Positions 1-9,088 of a stretch of 64,000 bases of DNA are shown piece after piece. Origin of the DNA: Planctomycetaceae bacterium (GTDB taxonomy: Bacteria > Planctomycetota > Planctomycetia > Planctomycetales > Planctomycetaceae); assembly GCA_002722955.1 (NCBI GenBank), contig PBMZ01000003.1, positions 1-64,000 of the forward strand, read 5' to 3'. The notes under the pieces are model-generated. The model saw only the letters and a list, made by a program, of their open reading frames with translations, did not search any database and was not told the origin of the DNA. The first letter of the stretch is position 1. Every line of letters starts with the position of its first letter. The translations under genes and the position numbers were made by a program.

Positions 1-339
1 CGACTCGATCACATAAGTGCCTTCGCTGTTGATCAAACCATTCATGCCACCCATACCGCCACCCTCACCCCATTGAGTTTTCCAAGTTCCGTCCTCGTTG
101 AAGTGAAAGACAAACTTGCGGTCCGCCATCTGTTGCCTAGCTTGTTCGCGAGTTGCTCGCATTGCTGCGAGTTGACCATCGTCGAAGCCTTGCTCTTGTT
201 GGCCATCGCCATTACCCCAGTTACCAAAGTTGAGCTGAATCTTTCCCTCCCACTGGCCGTAGAGTCGCTCGTCGGTTTCTCCACATCCGAGAATTGAAAC
301 TGTGACGATCGCGACAAAGAGCAATTCAAGACGATGCAT
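1..339 (-). CDS. small lipoprotein, partial (3' end outside window)
   Basis: An open frame of exactly 113 codons runs from an ATG at 339 leftward off the window edge. The N-terminus has a short hydrophobic stretch ending in the lipobox VSILGCGE, so Cys17 or so should be lipidated and the protein anchored to a membrane. The mature part reads as a small ligand-binding-like domain: GQWEGKIQLNFGNWGNGDG early, a Gln/Arg-rich helix, then FHFNEDGTWKTQWG and EGTYVIES. The pattern (a GxW start and a GTW/GTY strand repeat) recalls lipocalin-like or TIGR03066-type planctomycete domains, but I cannot assign a family. It diverges from the cytochrome gene at 509. Frame, lipobox and lack of stops make it convincing as a gene; function unknown. 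Confidence 0.7.
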   Translation of the reverse strand, partial: MHRLELLFVAIVTVSILGCGETDERLYGQWEGKIQLNFGNWGNGDGQQEQGFDDGQLAAMRATREQARQQMADRKFVFHFNEDGTWKTQWGEGGGMGGMNGLINSEGTYVIES

Positions 340-508
340 TTTCAGTCTTTCAAAACAGGAGTAACGTTACGGTTCAGAGTGTTCAACGTTACAATTTCTT
401 GTGTATCGATTCCTATCGAGTTCACGGTGAGTTTCTCTCAGCCACATCTGCCAATCGTGTCAAAACGTGACTGGCAGCAAATTCGAGTTTTCACACTTGG
501 CGGACTTC

Positions 509-2854
509 ATGAAGACAGTTTACCAGATAGCGATCATCCTCGTTAGCTGTGGATCGCTTGTCATCGCACAAGAAAAACCGGCGTCACCAAAGCTGACTCC
601 CGAGCAAGTCGAATTCTTCGAGAAAAACGTGCGCCCGATCTTGGTTGACCGTTGTTACAAGTGTCACAGCGGAAAGTCCAAAGACGTCAAAGCTGGCTTC
701 CGTCTGGATAGCCGTGCAGCGTTGTTGAAGGGGGGAGATTCAGGTCCGGCAATCGTTCCTGGCGATCCAGATAAGAGCCTCTTGGTCAAAGCCGTTCGTT
801 ATGAAGCAAACGAAATGCCGCCGAATCAAAAGCTTAAGAACGCTCAAATCGAAGCAATCGAACGTTGGGTAAAGATCGGAGCACCTTGGCCAAATGATGG
901 CAAAAACGTGAAGCTATCATCGGAACAGGGCTACGACTGGGAAAAGGCCAAAGAGCATTGGAGCTTTCAACCAATTCGTAAGCCAACTCCACCCAAATCC
1001 GAAGACGGCGTGCGAGCAAAGAGTGCGATTGATCAATTCATTGCGGCGGGCATCAAAGAAAAGGGGCTAAAGCAACCCGCGCCTGCGACAGCACGGTTCT
1101 TTGCGAGGCGTGTTTTTCTTGACTTGTTGGGCATGCCGCCAACGGTGAATGAATTGAATCACTGGGTGTCACGCTTGGAACAAGATGCAACTGAGGGACT
1201 GAATGATGCCGCGGTCTCGGAGTTTATCAACAATTTGCTCGAACGACCCGAGTACGGAGAACGCTGGGGACGACATTGGCTGGATGTCGCAAGGTACAGC
1301 GACGTTGGCGGTTGGACTCAAGACAACCGTGCGATGCCACAGGCTTGGAGATACCGGGATTGGGTGGTTAAGGCCTTTAATGATGACTTGCCTTTCAACG
1401 AATTCGTCAGGCAGCAGATATCGGGAGATATCGGCTATGACGCTCCCGATCCGCAAGCCGCCGTCGGTACTGGATTGTTTGCCTTGGGACCGTCGTACTC
1501 ATCAGACGGCGGTGATCCTGAGAGCGTTGCTCAGGCCAAGAGTGAAACTTTGGATGATCGAGTCGACACGTTTGCTCGAGCCTTCCTTGGCCTGACGGTT
1601 GCTTGTGCCCGTTGCCACGATCACAAATTCGATCCGATTCCAACTCAGGATTACTATTCGTTGGCGGGCATCTTCAATAACTCGCGACCAGGCGAGACAC
1701 CGCTTGTGGATAGGTCGGTTGTTGATGCGTACAACAAAGCGCGAAGGCAGATTAGCGATGTGCATAATGCGATTCGCAAGACCCAGCAACAGGCCTCCAA
1801 AGAAAAGCGACCTCTTAATCCAGAAGAACAAGAGCAGATTAAGAAGTGGCAAGAGGAAGTTAAGCAACTGGAAGCAATGGCGCCTCCGAAGTACGATTTC
1901 GCTCACACAATCTATGATAGCGGCGCGAGCGACATGCGAGTTGCCCTGCGCGGCAACTTGCTAAAGCAAGGGCGCATCGCGCCGCGCCGATTTCTTCGCG
2001 TCGTCGCTGGTGAGGATCGAGAACACTTTCAACAGGGAAGCGGTCGGTCACAGCTAGCGAAAGCCGTGATCGATCCCGCAAACCCTCTGACGGCACGTGT
2101 CATCGTGAATCGAATCTGGTTGAACCACTTTGGGCAAGCGTTGGTTCGCACTCCCAACAATTTCGGGTTGCTTGGCGAGACTCCCACTCATCCCGGATTG
2201 CTGGATTGGCTAGCCTCCACGTTCATTGAAGCAGATTGGTCGATCAAGTCGATGCATCGGCTGATCATGAATTCCGCCACTTATCGTTTTAGTAGCTCAT
2301 TCGATCAACGCGGCTTCGATGTCGACGGGGATAATCGAACCGTCTGGCGAATGAATCCGCGAAGGATGGATGTCGAAACCTGGAGAGACTCGTTGCTGGC
2401 AGTGACAGGTGAACTCGACCGTCAATTGGGCGGACCAGCGATCGGCAACATTGTGAACAGCAAACGACGAACGTTGTATGCAAAGATTAGTCGTAACGCA
2501 CCGTTTGAATCAGACGTGTTCTTGCGACTGTTTGATTTCCCAATTCCACGTGGTAGCAATGCTCAGCGAACAACGAACGTAATTCCGCAACAATTTCTAT
2601 TCATGATGAATAGCCAATTCATGGTCGATCGTGCACAGGCACTGGTCAAGAGGTTGCAGAGCCACTCGCAGGATTTAAAGAGCCGAATCGATCACGCCTA
2701 TCGATTGCTGTATAGTCGCCCGCCGACTAATGAAGAACTTCAAGCGGCCAAGAGCTATCTAAGCGCGGAGAACTCAACGAGCAATGAAAACGATCGCTGG
2801 CGGCAGTATTGCCAAGTGCTGTTGATTGCGAACGAGTTCATGTACGTGAGATAG
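509..2854 (+). CDS. PSD1 / planctomycete cytochrome C domain protein (DUF1549, DUF1553)
   Basis: A secreted, probably haem-binding surface protein of the planctomycete PSCyt1-DUF1549-DUF1553 family; the biochemical role of the family is not established. I place the start at the ATG at 509 because it gives a clean signal peptide ending near SLVIAQ; a longer frame from 467 adds only non-signal sequence. Following the signal peptide is a PSCyt1 domain with CYKCH at about residues 49-53, then DUF1549 containing ERWGRHWLDVARYSD and a second CARCHDHKFDP motif near residue 370, a charged coiled-coil insert (KTQQQASKEKRPL onward), and DUF1553 with ANPLTARVIVNRIW. Length 781 residues is usual. No DUF1501 partner lies next to it, unlike the operon at 17953. 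It converges with the FHA gene. Confidence 0.93.
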   Translation: MKTVYQIAIILVSCGSLVIAQEKPASPKLTPEQVEFFEKNVRPILVDRCYKCHSGKSKDVKAGFRLDSRAALLKGGDSGPAIVPGDPDKSLLVKAVRYEANEMPPNQKLKNAQIEAIERWVKIGAPWPNDGKNVKLSSEQGYDWEKAKEHWSFQPIRKPTPPKSEDGVRAKSAIDQFIAAGIKEKGLKQPAPATARFFARRVFLDLLGMPPTVNELNHWVSRLEQDATEGLNDAAVSEFINNLLERPEYGERWGRHWLDVARYSDVGGWTQDNRAMPQAWRYRDWVVKAFNDDLPFNEFVRQQISGDIGYDAPDPQAAVGTGLFALGPSYSSDGGDPESVAQAKSETLDDRVDTFARAFLGLTVACARCHDHKFDPIPTQDYYSLAGIFNNSRPGETPLVDRSVVDAYNKARRQISDVHNAIRKTQQQASKEKRPLNPEEQEQIKKWQEEVKQLEAMAPPKYDFAHTIYDSGASDMRVALRGNLLKQGRIAPRRFLRVVAGEDREHFQQGSGRSQLAKAVIDPANPLTARVIVNRIWLNHFGQALVRTPNNFGLLGETPTHPGLLDWLASTFIEADWSIKSMHRLIMNSATYRFSSSFDQRGFDVDGDNRTVWRMNPRRMDVETWRDSLLAVTGELDRQLGGPAIGNIVNSKRRTLYAKISRNAPFESDVFLRLFDFPIPRGSNAQRTTNVIPQQFLFMMNSQFMVDRAQALVKRLQSHSQDLKSRIDHAYRLLYSRPPTNEELQAAKSYLSAENSTSNENDRWRQYCQVLLIANEFMYVR

Positions 2855-2878
2855 TCGCCCGAACTTTGAACCCGTAAC

Positions 2879-3676
2879 CTACGCAACTTTGCGGATGACA
2901 GGCTCTTGCTTCGATTTCATGACCGAGATTTGCTCGATCAGCGTCTCCAATTGCCCCGCCATTTGATGTTGCAGATCCAGCATTGTGACCGCCGCTTCGG
3001 CATAACTGCTTTCGCGTTCGGCCATCTTCTCAGATCGGTCTCTCAAATCACATGAGAACTGATTCAAGGCCTGGATGGCTCGATCGATCTGTTGAATCAG
3101 TTGTGCGTCGCCAGCCGGAGCAGCAAGTTGAGGCTGACTGCCGGTTGCTCCAACAGTGTTGATTTGCCGCTCGACGACGGTGTGCAACAAGGCCTGCACC
3201 CCAAGTTGTTCTTCAGCTTCGTGTTGATCCAACAACGCCAAATCTCGTTCCAGTTGATCGACAAGTTGCTCGGCCGTCATGTCTGAAATCAAGTGACCCA
3301 GTTCTTCGTCACTAATGTCCTCGTCAACGAGGCTGTTATCGGCAATCGGTTCTTGGGCTGTGACCGAAGTCTCGTCATCACAAACGACGAATTCAAACTC
3401 GCCGATTTGCAGTTGGTCTCCGGCGGACAATTTCGTGCTTGTCGTTTCCTCACCATTGACGACAAGCGACGGGCGTTGAACAAGAGCGTCAATCCATGTT
3501 TCCGAATCATCCGAATGAATGACACTATGAAGTGGTGGCATTGTGGGCCCGCCAAGACGCAAGTCGCAGACTTGGCCTGATCCGATCAGGAACTTGTCCG
3601 CGTTGATAGGTCGTTGTGGAAACTTGGTCTTTCCCCGTGCGACAGCCAGAGAAAGATTGTTTGACGTGCTCGCCAT
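2879..3676 (-). CDS. FHA-domain protein with C-terminal coiled coil
   Basis: A 265-residue cytoplasmic protein with an N-terminal forkhead-associated domain at about residues 18-100. The FHA core is visible: FLIGSGQVCDLRLGG, then PPLHSVIHSDD (the SxxH phosphothreonine-binding motif), and an NGEET...LSAGDQLQIGEFEF strand series. FHA domains bind phosphothreonine peptides, so this is probably a reader of Ser/Thr kinase signalling; two such kinases are in this window but no direct link is shown. Residues 110-160 are acidic, and the last 80 are helical with heptad-like spacing (LIQQIDRAIQALNQF, LDLQHQMAGQLETLIEQ), suggesting oligomerisation or partner binding. It stands alone, convergent with the cytochrome gene upstream at 2854. 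Confidence 0.88.
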   Translation of the reverse strand: MASTSNNLSLAVARGKTKFPQRPINADKFLIGSGQVCDLRLGGPTMPPLHSVIHSDDSETWIDALVQRPSLVVNGEETTSTKLSAGDQLQIGEFEFVVCDDETSVTAQEPIADNSLVDEDISDEELGHLISDMTAEQLVDQLERDLALLDQHEAEEQLGVQALLHTVVERQINTVGATGSQPQLAAPAGDAQLIQQIDRAIQALNQFSCDLRDRSEKMAERESSYAEAAVTMLDLQHQMAGQLETLIEQISVMKSKQEPVIRKVA

Positions 3677-3961
3677 GATTGTGTACCGAATGAGTCACCG
3701 AAGTGAGGTGAGAATGAAAGTGACTTTTCGACTTGGAATGAGTCAAAAGACAACGCACAAATGTCGTTTTGCGAACGTAAGAGCTGGCCTTTTCACAAAC
3801 CCATCGGTTGCGCTCGTGTCTTTATTGTCGACAACTCGAATTCGGTGACATGAATAAATTATGCCGATTGTATCGCCGATTCCGATTTTCTTGCGGAAAA
3901 CCGCTATGTTTTGTTAATGCCTAAAGCTCTGTGCCCATGCCAAGCGTGGTTACACGAAGAA

Positions 3962-3994
3962 AAATGCCCGGCTTCTCGGAGAAGCGGGGCATTT
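3962..3994 (-). terminator. intrinsic terminator of the isomerase gene
   Basis: A 16-bp inverted repeat, AAATGCCCGGCTTCTC with its complement, has a single mismatch and almost no loop. Read leftward it is followed by five T residues, so it terminates the gene ending at 4023. The rest of 3677-4022 holds no gene that I can support. The same GCCCGGCTTCTC core recurs in hairpins at 33471, 37347 and 46230. Confidence 0.75.
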
Positions 3995-4022
3995 GAATTT
4001 CACTGGCAGAGGCGAGAATCTG

Positions 4023-4766
4023 CTACAACAGTGTCTCGAGCAACATTCGCATTTTTCGCATTTCCAGAGGGCGTTCTTCGGCAGTCATCTGTGTGCAATC
4101 CAGGTCGACGGCCAAAGCTCGCGTGTAGTCTTCTCGTTCGAGAAGTCCAATTTGCCGGCTGTAGTCGATTTCCCCGAGACCGATCTGTACTTGAAGTTGA
4201 TCCGGCGTCGTGTCTCTGAGATGCACGTGATAGACGTACGGATAAACTTGATCGTAAGAAACGTTCTTGTGAGGGCCACAGATGTAATGGCTGGGGTCCA
4301 GCGTCAGTCCAATTCCCTTAACGGATTGACACAACTCCACCGCTGTGTGGGGATCTTCGGTCAGATACCCGATTTGAGTCTTCAAAGAAAGGCGAATTCC
4401 ATCGTGATTGGCGATTTCCAAGAATCGACGCAGCCGATCAATTTCCTCGTTGAATGGTGTTCCGATCGGCGAAGCGGGAATCGTCAGTTGCGTGACTTTC
4501 ATCAGCTTGCATAGCTTAGTTAATCCTTCCAGTACGGACGGATCAACGTCGTGCTCTAAACACAAAGCGACCGGCGTTAAGCGAGTCTTCTCGCGATAGT
4601 GCGCAAAAAATCGCTCGGGATCTTCAGCAACTTCGCTGGGTTTCAAGTGCTGAGACTTCTCGTCAAGCCAGATTTCGACCTTGTCATATTCAAGGTCGGT
4701 CAGCAAGCCACACGCTTCGTCAAAGCCTTTATCTGCAAAACACTGTGTCGACGCTGCGACAAACAC
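4023..4766 (-). CDS. sugar phosphate isomerase/epimerase family TIM barrel
   Basis: A 247-residue cytoplasmic enzyme of the AP-endonuclease-2 / xylose-isomerase-like TIM-barrel superfamily. Visible signs are the alternating strands and helices, the metal-ligand strand GIGLTLDPSHYI (a Asp-x-x-His motif typical of the superfamily), YVYHVHLRDT (His-x-His), and a final GLGEIDYSRQIGLL strand with the Glu ligand. These point to a divalent-metal site acting on a sugar or inositol derivative. The substrate cannot be read from the sequence; planctomycetes have many paralogues. The protein is short by about 20-30 residues compared with typical members, but the barrel appears complete. It is a single gene with its own terminator at 3962. 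Confidence 0.85.
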   Translation of the reverse strand: MFVAASTQCFADKGFDEACGLLTDLEYDKVEIWLDEKSQHLKPSEVAEDPERFFAHYREKTRLTPVALCLEHDVDPSVLEGLTKLCKLMKVTQLTIPASPIGTPFNEEIDRLRRFLEIANHDGIRLSLKTQIGYLTEDPHTAVELCQSVKGIGLTLDPSHYICGPHKNVSYDQVYPYVYHVHLRDTTPDQLQVQIGLGEIDYSRQIGLLEREDYTRALAVDLDCTQMTAEERPLEMRKMRMLLETLL

Positions 4767-4929
4767 TTCCGACTCCCTTCGAACTGAACATTCGCTACGA
4801 CTGCCTCGCCGGCGTTAATCTAGTCCGTTTTGCCAAATCGTGCAAGCCTGATCGGAAGTGGAAGTGTTGTCACGGCGTCGATGGCTAAGGTTCGCACCTG
4901 ACGATATGGAATTCAACGCCAAGAGACAC

Positions 4930-5571
4930 TCATCCCAACAGTTTGACCCACATCGAGAATGTCCCCATGTTGTTGGCAAATCTGTTCCGGCGTTCATTGA
5001 CTTGGACGAAAATCGGTCGATCGTCCCGCAAGTTAATGATCTGGGGAGTAAAACGCGTATTCGACGAAACGGGAACAGCGGGCCCGCCTTGTTGTCGAAC
5101 CACAATGCTGTACCGTGGAGCCTCGGAAAACTTAAAGAGCGCATCGTTGCCAACTTCCTGGAGGTTTCCAAGAGAGCTTGTGATAAGTGAACCTGGATGT
5201 TCGAGGGGCTCGTCGAAGTACCATTGGGCATCAAATGCGGCAACGGCAATACGGCTTGATTCGAGATTGACTCCACCGATCGAAAGAGGGTTCCCGAGAG
5301 AACGATTGTTAACAACGAAGCCTCGAAAAAGAAACCATCCCCGATCCATATCGATTGGCGATACTCTTTCGAAATTCGAGACAGGACTTCGAGGGCAAGT
5401 TATGGTGGGTTCTGATTGGTCAGGGTTCGGTTTCGGCGCAGCGGCCATTGACATGGCTGGCATCGGTTGCGCGGTAGTCACTACATTGTCGCAGGGATTG
5501 GCGGCCCCGTCTGACTCAACAGCGTTGAACGAATTGAGTGCAAAATCCGAAATCCCATTCTTCGCGATCAA
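4930..5571 (-). CDS. hypothetical protein, beta-rich, third gene of kinase operon
   Basis: A 213-residue open frame starting at a TTG (5571) inside the 3' end of the preceding gene, overlapping it by 56 bases in another frame. The N-terminal 65 residues are low-complexity and proline-rich; residues 75-205 look like an ordinary folded beta-sandwich (GWFLFRGFVVNNRSLG, SRIAVAAFDAQWYFDE, RYSIVVRQQGGPAV). No family is recognised. The overlap suggests translational coupling with the Cys-rich gene at 5516. A competing frame at 4815-5315 is Ser/Arg-rich and looks like a shadow. The start may be internal; an ATG-initiated form is possible at the MPAM segment. Real gene likely, function unknown. Confidence 0.55.
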   Translation of the reverse strand: MIAKNGISDFALNSFNAVESDGAANPCDNVVTTAQPMPAMSMAAAPKPNPDQSEPTITCPRSPVSNFERVSPIDMDRGWFLFRGFVVNNRSLGNPLSIGGVNLESSRIAVAAFDAQWYFDEPLEHPGSLITSSLGNLQEVGNDALFKFSEAPRYSIVVRQQGGPAVPVSSNTRFTPQIINLRDDRPIFVQVNERRNRFANNMGTFSMWVKLLG

Positions 5572-5980
5572 CCCGTTTCCAATGGGCGCGGATACACATC
5601 TCGTTCAACTTTGGTGTACCATCCATGTTGTACTTTGTGTTGGGCACCGTACCAAGTGACGGGTCAACATACCACGTGCCATCATCCGGATCCAAGATCG
5701 TGGCCTCTGTATGACCATTCGCAAAGCAATCCTCACCGCATTGAGTGCAGTCATCTGGCTTTATTACAAGGTCAACGCCTTCTATCACCCAGCCGGTTCG
5801 ATCACAGGTTCCCATTGCACACTGCAAGTCACCCACGCCGTCGAAGTCCATGTCCTCAACTTTGCCATAGAAACTGGGGCTAATCGCTGGTAGGTCCACC
5901 CCATAGTGACAATGCCCGGTCATTAAAGCCGCGGCGGAACTGAGAGAAGGCGCTGCGGAATTTTTCTTTTTCTTAGCCAT
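5516..5980 (-). CDS. small cysteine-rich protein, second gene of kinase operon
   Basis: A 154-residue protein beginning MAKKKKNSAAPSLSSAAAL, with no convincing signal peptide. It contains ten cysteines, including CAMGTCDRTGW, DDCTQCGEDCFANGH and a terminal CTQFVQRC, so it may bind metal or, if exported, form disulphides. The segment DMDFDGVGDLQC resembles a calcium-binding loop but is single and weak. It lies 17 bases downstream of the kinase stop and overlaps the next gene, so the three form one leftward transcription unit. I do not recognise a family. The context suggests that it acts with, or is phosphorylated by, the kinase; this is inference. Confidence 0.65.
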   Translation of the reverse strand: MAKKKKNSAAPSLSSAAALMTGHCHYGVDLPAISPSFYGKVEDMDFDGVGDLQCAMGTCDRTGWVIEGVDLVIKPDDCTQCGEDCFANGHTEATILDPDDGTWYVDPSLGTVPNTKYNMDGTPKLNEMCIRAHWKRVDREEWDFGFCTQFVQRC

Positions 5981-5997
5981 CGAAGTAGTCTGCCTTT

Positions 5998-7845
5998 CTA
6001 TTCGATAAGCTTGAAACGTCCATTACGAAATAGTGTGCTGTTTCTTCCATGTTGTTGGATAACCCCAAATTTACCGCTGCCCTTGACGTAACTCTGATTC
6101 AAGTGCGGACAATGATTGGGTTCACCTCTCTTCAGGTCAACGACTTTGCCGTTCCAATGAACTTCGTGCAATTCGCCTTTGACCACTTTGACTCGTAAGA
6201 CTTGTGCTACGCCCGCCTCTGGCATGGGAGTTGGCAGCTCGTAGTCGCAGTTTTGCCCGCCATGATCGTTCAAATAGCCGGGTCCAGTAACTGGCTTGAC
6301 GAGCGTTTCATTAAAGTGCTTAAACTGGTCAATGCGAAAATTTGGCAAGCCGCCGGACGAGAAGGTGAATGACACAAACTGACCAACCTTGACTCCATCG
6401 TCGTTTGTCCTCGTCTTGAGTCCCCAGAAGAAACCGGTTCGGCCCTTCCATCCGTTCTTGACCATCTCTATCTCGAGCTCGAAACTGTTTGCCTCCGTTT
6501 CACCCAAACCAATAAGAGTTGGGCTCCGCACGTCGAGAAATAACTGTCCCGTTTTCGTCCTTGGTTCAACCAAGGTCACTCCACTGGCTGACTTAAGTTC
6601 GAGAATCCTTTCTGGTTCTTCATACAGTAGATTGTGCCAAACTCCGGGAATCAGTTCTCTTGGGCCATCCGATGTTGGTGAGTCGTCCGGCATCATCGTC
6701 ACAGCCAAGGCAACGACTAACACACAAACACATAACGTCGAAAAGATCGGAAGCCACTGCGCCTTCGACTGAGGCACGGTCATTGTCTTCGATTGGCTGC
6801 CGCTTTCGGTTTGGCTCTCTTCGTCGTAGGCTGCCATCCACTTTCGCAGGTCTTCGGACAGGTCGAGGGCGGTTGTGTAGCGATTGTCGACTTCTTTGGA
6901 TAAACATTTCAGGCAGATCGCTTCGAGCTCTTTGGGAACATCGTCTCGATATTGACGCGGTGGACGTGGCGAACGAGTTAGGATTTCGGCAGTTAGTTTT
7001 TCTGATCTTCCATCAAATGGGTTGCGGCCGGATAAGAGCTGATACAGAACAACGCCGAGTCCCCATATGTCGGCGCGGCCGTCTAGTGTGTGCACGTCGC
7101 CGCGAACTTGTTCGGGAGCCATGTAGGCGGGCGTTCCGGCAACGTCTCCACGCAACAAGGCTTGCTGCGTCTCATTGACGGCCAAGCCAAAGTCGACGAC
7201 GTGTGGCTCGCTCTTCTGGTCGAGTAGGATATTGCCCGGCTTCAAATCGCGATGGACGACTCCCTTCATGTGCGCGTAGTGCACGGCGTCAGCGATCTTC
7301 GCGACCAACTCTGCGGCCACTCGAAAGTGAAACAATTCCTTCTTCATGCGGATCGAGAGCGACTCTCCCTCGATGTATTGCATCGCTATGGACGCTTGTT
7401 CCGGTGAATCTCCAACATCGTGAACAGTGACGATGGCGGGATGATCGAGTCTGGCTGCGTTCTTCGCTTCTTGCAAGAAGCGATTCATGTCCAGCTGAGT
7501 TTGAAAGCGGCCTGGGCGAGGAACTTTCAGAGCAATCTTGCGGTCCAGCAGCTTATCCAGCGCCAAATGGACGACAGCAAATCCGCCTGATCCCAACCGT
7601 CGTTCTACATCGAATCGCTCGAAGTTTGGCTGCGAATCGGAATCGTTGTGTGCGCCCATGTAGTCGATCGTTGCTGTTAAGCCGACATGGTCTTCGTCCG
7701 AAAGGTCAACTTGCGATGCCTTCGGCACCATCGATACATCTTGAGTGGAGACGTCTGCACCACAGCGTGGGCAGGTAATGCTGCCATCAACTGTGTCTTT
7801 GACGTTGCAAACGGTATTACAAGATGGGCACGTTACTGGTTTCAT
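5998..7845 (-). CDS. membrane Ser/Thr protein kinase with zinc ribbon and extracytoplasmic beta domain
   Basis: A 615-residue eukaryotic-like kinase. Residues 1-32 form a zinc ribbon (CPSC at 6-9, CPRC at 25-28). The kinase domain is about 77-340: glycine loop LGSGGFAVVHL, catalytic Lys107 in IALKVP, HRDLKPGN with Asp200, DFG at 218-220, and the GTPAYMAPEQ activation segment. A single membrane helix lies at about 365-385 (FSTLCVCVLVVALAVTMM), followed by a 230-residue outer domain with beta-sandwich character (ELEIEMVKNGWKGRTGFFWG), resembling the LamG/DUF1080 group often fused to planctomycete kinases. All catalytic residues are intact. It heads an operon with two small unknown genes at 5516 and 4930. 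Confidence 0.95.
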   Translation of the reverse strand: MKPVTCPSCNTVCNVKDTVDGSITCPRCGADVSTQDVSMVPKASQVDLSDEDHVGLTATIDYMGAHNDSDSQPNFERFDVERRLGSGGFAVVHLALDKLLDRKIALKVPRPGRFQTQLDMNRFLQEAKNAARLDHPAIVTVHDVGDSPEQASIAMQYIEGESLSIRMKKELFHFRVAAELVAKIADAVHYAHMKGVVHRDLKPGNILLDQKSEPHVVDFGLAVNETQQALLRGDVAGTPAYMAPEQVRGDVHTLDGRADIWGLGVVLYQLLSGRNPFDGRSEKLTAEILTRSPRPPRQYRDDVPKELEAICLKCLSKEVDNRYTTALDLSEDLRKWMAAYDEESQTESGSQSKTMTVPQSKAQWLPIFSTLCVCVLVVALAVTMMPDDSPTSDGPRELIPGVWHNLLYEEPERILELKSASGVTLVEPRTKTGQLFLDVRSPTLIGLGETEANSFELEIEMVKNGWKGRTGFFWGLKTRTNDDGVKVGQFVSFTFSSGGLPNFRIDQFKHFNETLVKPVTGPGYLNDHGGQNCDYELPTPMPEAGVAQVLRVKVVKGELHEVHWNGKVVDLKRGEPNHCPHLNQSYVKGSGKFGVIQQHGRNSTLFRNGRFKLIE

Positions 7846-7984
7846 CGGCCCGACCGAAGAACGTGGTGTGTTTTACAACCTAATGTCTTAGCACCATAAG
7901 ACATCATATGAAGTAATTTGCCTCCGTCAACGATTTAATTGCCACTTGCTAGGCAAACTAGGGTAAACCCCAGAAAGATCGAAT

Positions 7985-8935
7985 TTAGTCATTGACAAAC
8001 TTGGCACGAGTAGTGATGGCTTGCCCGCATTGATATTCACTGACTTTAAGCGGCCTTTTGCCTTCGGGTTGAATCGTCTTTAACTCCAACGCGCCGTTAC
8101 CAGTTTGCACAACAGCGGTCTTTGCATCAGCTTGAATGACATCGCCTGGCAAGCAATCAGAAGGCAAGTCCACAGGGTCAGCATCCAACACAATCAGTCG
8201 TTTCGTCTGCTCCCCTTGTTTCAGAAAAGTGTAAGCCTTAGGCCAAGGTTGCATGGCTCGAATCTGGCACTCGATTCGTGAAGCTGTTTGAGTCCAATCA
8301 ATCAGCCCGTCAGATTTCTTAAGCATCGGAGCCAACGTGACTTCATCGGCGTTTTGAAGAAGGGGTTGCGCTGTGCCCTCGGAAAGTTGATTAACTATAT
8401 TCAGCGTGATGTCGACAGCCAGGTCGCCGAGCCGTTCCATCAACTGGCCGCTTGTTTCTTTGTTACCGATAGGCGCGCTCACGACACCCAACATGGCACC
8501 GGCGTCTAGCTTTGGTTCGATCTGAAAGATAGTGATGCCGGTTTCCGCTTCACCATGCCACACGGCATATTGAACCGGAGCTGCACCGCGATATTTAGGC
8601 AACAGAGAACCGTGAAGATTGATGGCGCCAAGCCTTGGCACGGCCAACAACTCGGCCGAGAGAATCTGCCCATAAGCGGCGACGACACACAAGTCGGCGT
8701 CAAGACTACGCAGGTCGGCGATAGCTTCGGGAGTTTTAGCACTTTGAGGCTGGAAGACTGGCGTGTCATGTTCAATCGCCGCTTCCTTGAGCGGATTGCG
8801 ATGACGATGGTGGCCTCGGCCTGTTCGGTCCGGTTGAGTAAACAACCCGACGACTTCATGGTCGCTTTCGTAAAGCTTCAAAAACGTTGGAACGGCAAAT
8901 GTGCCAGTTCCCATCATCACCAATCGCAACGGCAT
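7985..8935 (-). CDS. fmt: methionyl-tRNA formyltransferase
   Basis: Transfers the formyl group of 10-formyl-THF to initiator Met-tRNA in the cytoplasm. The 316-residue protein has the N-terminal formyltransferase Rossmann-like domain with MGTGTFAVPTFL, the catalytic segment INLHGSLLPKYRGAAPVQ and the downstream DAG of LDAGAMLG, followed by the C-terminal OB-like domain (IDWTQTASRIECQIRAMQPWP). Length and domain order are normal. It lies downstream of def on the same strand, the usual pairing because deformylase removes the group this enzyme adds. The two are separated by 153 bases that carry a strong palindrome (9001-9055), so cotranscription may be attenuated there. Confidence 0.97.
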   Translation of the reverse strand: MPLRLVMMGTGTFAVPTFLKLYESDHEVVGLFTQPDRTGRGHHRHRNPLKEAAIEHDTPVFQPQSAKTPEAIADLRSLDADLCVVAAYGQILSAELLAVPRLGAINLHGSLLPKYRGAAPVQYAVWHGEAETGITIFQIEPKLDAGAMLGVVSAPIGNKETSGQLMERLGDLAVDITLNIVNQLSEGTAQPLLQNADEVTLAPMLKKSDGLIDWTQTASRIECQIRAMQPWPKAYTFLKQGEQTKRLIVLDADPVDLPSDCLPGDVIQADAKTAVVQTGNGALELKTIQPEGKRPLKVSEYQCGQAITTRAKFVND

Positions 8936-9000
8936 CGAATTCCTCGCACTGCATCAACGAATCGTTGCTAGAAGCCACCACTACAAGATCACGACTTCGG

Positions 9001-9055
9001 TTAACCCGTAGCCGCAGGCGAGGCGTGACGATCCTCGCCTGCGGCTACGGGTTAA
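9001..9055. repeat. perfect 23-bp inverted repeat between def and fmt
   Basis: The arms at 9001-9023 and 9033-9055 are perfect complements (TTAACCCGTAGCCGCAGG onward) around a 9-base loop. There is no T-tract, so it looks like one of the dispersed intergenic palindromes of these genomes rather than a normal terminator. It sits in the def-fmt spacer and could stabilise or attenuate the mRNA. Confidence 0.85.
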
Positions 9056-9088
9056 ACGAAGGATCCACATCGATGCGTTTATGTTCTC

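Noticed and set aside
4815-5315. Minus-strand frame of 166 codons overlapping the gene at 4930
   Set aside because: Ser/Arg-rich with no fold-like pattern; the other frame has normal beta-rich composition.
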